In this document: one piece after another, positions 63,305 to 64,000 of the stretch | Layout of the letters: each line of letters starts with the position of its first letter | How positions within the stretch are numbered: position 1 is the first letter of the stretch | Origin: MFD01275-c22 sp963705885 | GTDB taxonomy: Bacteria; Actinomycetota; Actinomycetes; JACCUZ01 | Length of the DNA: 64,000 nucleotides | Assembly (NCBI GenBank): GCA_963705885.1 | Contig: OY970120.1 | Span: 3,565,209-3,629,208, forward strand | Direction: 5' to 3' | Notes under the pieces: generated by a model | The model's input: the letters and a program-made list of their open reading frames with translations, nothing else | The model's database searches: none | Told to the model about the DNA's origin: nothing | Position numbers and translations under genes: made by a program

Positions 63305-63804
63305 GGCCGACTCCTCTCATCAGTGATCCGTTCGAGAACCGTGTCGAGGCGCAGCTTCGCCAGCGCCTTCGCGCCCTGGCTCTTGACCGTGCCGACCGAG
63401 CAATCGAGGAGCTGTGCTGTCTCGACCTCGGTGCGGTCCTCGATGTAGCGCAACACCACAACCGCGCGTTGCCGGGGCGGCAGATGCCCGATCGCCCTCC
63501 ACAGATCCTGCTCGCCAGCGGGACCGTCCAGGCTGTCCGCCCTCGCCCGCTCGGGAAGTGTCTCCGTCGGGGTCTCGCGGGTCCAACGCCGGCGCCACCA
63601 CGACGAAGAGGTGGTGACCAGCACGCGGCGGACGTAGGCCTCAGGTCGGCCCTCGATGCGCCGCCAGGCGAACCACGCCTTCGTCAGCGCTGTCTGGAGC
63701 AGGTCCTCGGCTAGTCCTTCGTCGCGGGTGAGGAGGTACGCGGTCCGCAGCAGCGACTGGGACCGCGCGACGACAAAGGCGTCGAACTCTGCCTCGTCCG
63801 CCAC
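63301..63804 (-). CDS. SigE-family RNA polymerase sigma factor
   Basis: A 167-residue sigma factor of the actinobacterial SigE family (short ECF type). Region 2 has FDAFVVARSQSLLRTAYLLT, LAEDLLQTALTKAWFAWRRI and PEAYVRRVLVTTSSSWWRRR. Region 4 has RQRAVVVLRYIEDRTEVETA and CSVGTVKSQGAKALAKLRL. The W-x-R-R cluster after region 2 is typical. The next gene (membrane partner) starts within its stop. The last 196 bases of the window, upstream of this gene, hold no recognisable gene. Confidence 0.9.
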   Translation of the reverse strand: MADEAEFDAFVVARSQSLLRTAYLLTRDEGLAEDLLQTALTKAWFAWRRIEGRPEAYVRRVLVTTSSSWWRRRWTRETPTETLPERARADSLDGPAGEQDLWRAIGHLPPRQRAVVVLRYIEDRTEVETAQLLDCSVGTVKSQGAKALAKLRLDTVLERITDERSRP

Positions 63805-64000
63805 ACAATCACCATTTCCTTGACGAGGCGCCCGCCTTTGGGCACCTCACCCCCAGACGCGCTGGCCTCTCCGAAAGGTTGCCTCCTCAGCCCCGCGATG
63901 CCAAGCGACGATGCACCCCGGCCCGGCCATGCGGATCTCCCTCAGCGTTCAGTGCGTGAGGATGCGCTGGCCGCGGTGTCATGGCCGCCGCCCGGTGCGT

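Overview
The window is very GC-rich DNA (third codon positions are almost all G or C) from an actinobacterium. Supporting signs are a SigR/RsrA thiol-stress pair, a 24-residue bL37 ribosomal protein gene, aroA-rsgA-hisN in the order common in Actinobacteria, a Lys/Ala-tailed Ku, a wax-ester-synthase-type acyltransferase, DUF2510 and DUF222 domains and a SigE-family sigma factor. The genus cannot be fixed from sequence reading alone. I saw no rRNA, tRNA, CRISPR array, intact transposon or phage.

Positions 1-11,200 are mostly conserved chromosomal genes: a membrane HD-GYP protein (running off the left edge) preceded by a 20-codon peptide gene, a zinc alcohol dehydrogenase, bL37, rsrA-sigR, an alpha/beta hydrolase and an SRAP DNA-repair protein, a DoxX-like protein, aroA, rsgA (split by a one-base frameshift as given) and hisN. 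From 11,200 to 22,700 come an MFS exporter with an ArsR-like regulator behind a leaderless promoter, small membrane and zinc proteins, Ku, a flavodoxin-like protein, a CPA1 antiporter with a UBP zinc finger, a YHS protein, a WS/DGAT-GNAT fusion and a ROK sugar kinase.

From 22,700 to 41,800 redox and envelope functions dominate: two DM13-domain proteins flanking a flavin disulfide reductase, a two-component system next to a secreted spondin-domain protein, a nitroreductase, a TlpA-like lipoprotein with CcdA behind a candidate SigR-type promoter, an AAA+ ATPase, a five-gene operon (GH15 glucosidase, sigma, anti-sigma, small membrane protein, MOSC-reductase-ferredoxin fusion), a peroxiredoxin-like protein, a second disulfide reductase, a CPA2 antiporter and a PepSY protein.

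From 41,800 to 54,100, after a decayed DUF222 gene and several small proteins, lies the most distinctive block. It is a tightly packed minus-strand cluster running from an unknown 233-residue protein through SDR, cyclase, GMC oxidoreductase, SMP-30 lactonase, a GlcG-GlcG-cupin fusion, a second SMP-30 with an extra N-terminal domain and a peroxiredoxin-like protein to an ECF sigma factor and its probable membrane partner. It looks like an oxidise-to-lactone-then-hydrolyse catabolic pathway for an unidentified substrate. From 54,100 to the end are an HtrA-like protease and a papain-like protease, both without visible export signals, a NarL-type two-component system, two small multi-pass membrane proteins flanking a decayed epoxide-hydrolase-like gene, a GNAT acetyltransferase, a DUF4395 protein and a SigE-type sigma factor with a membrane partner.
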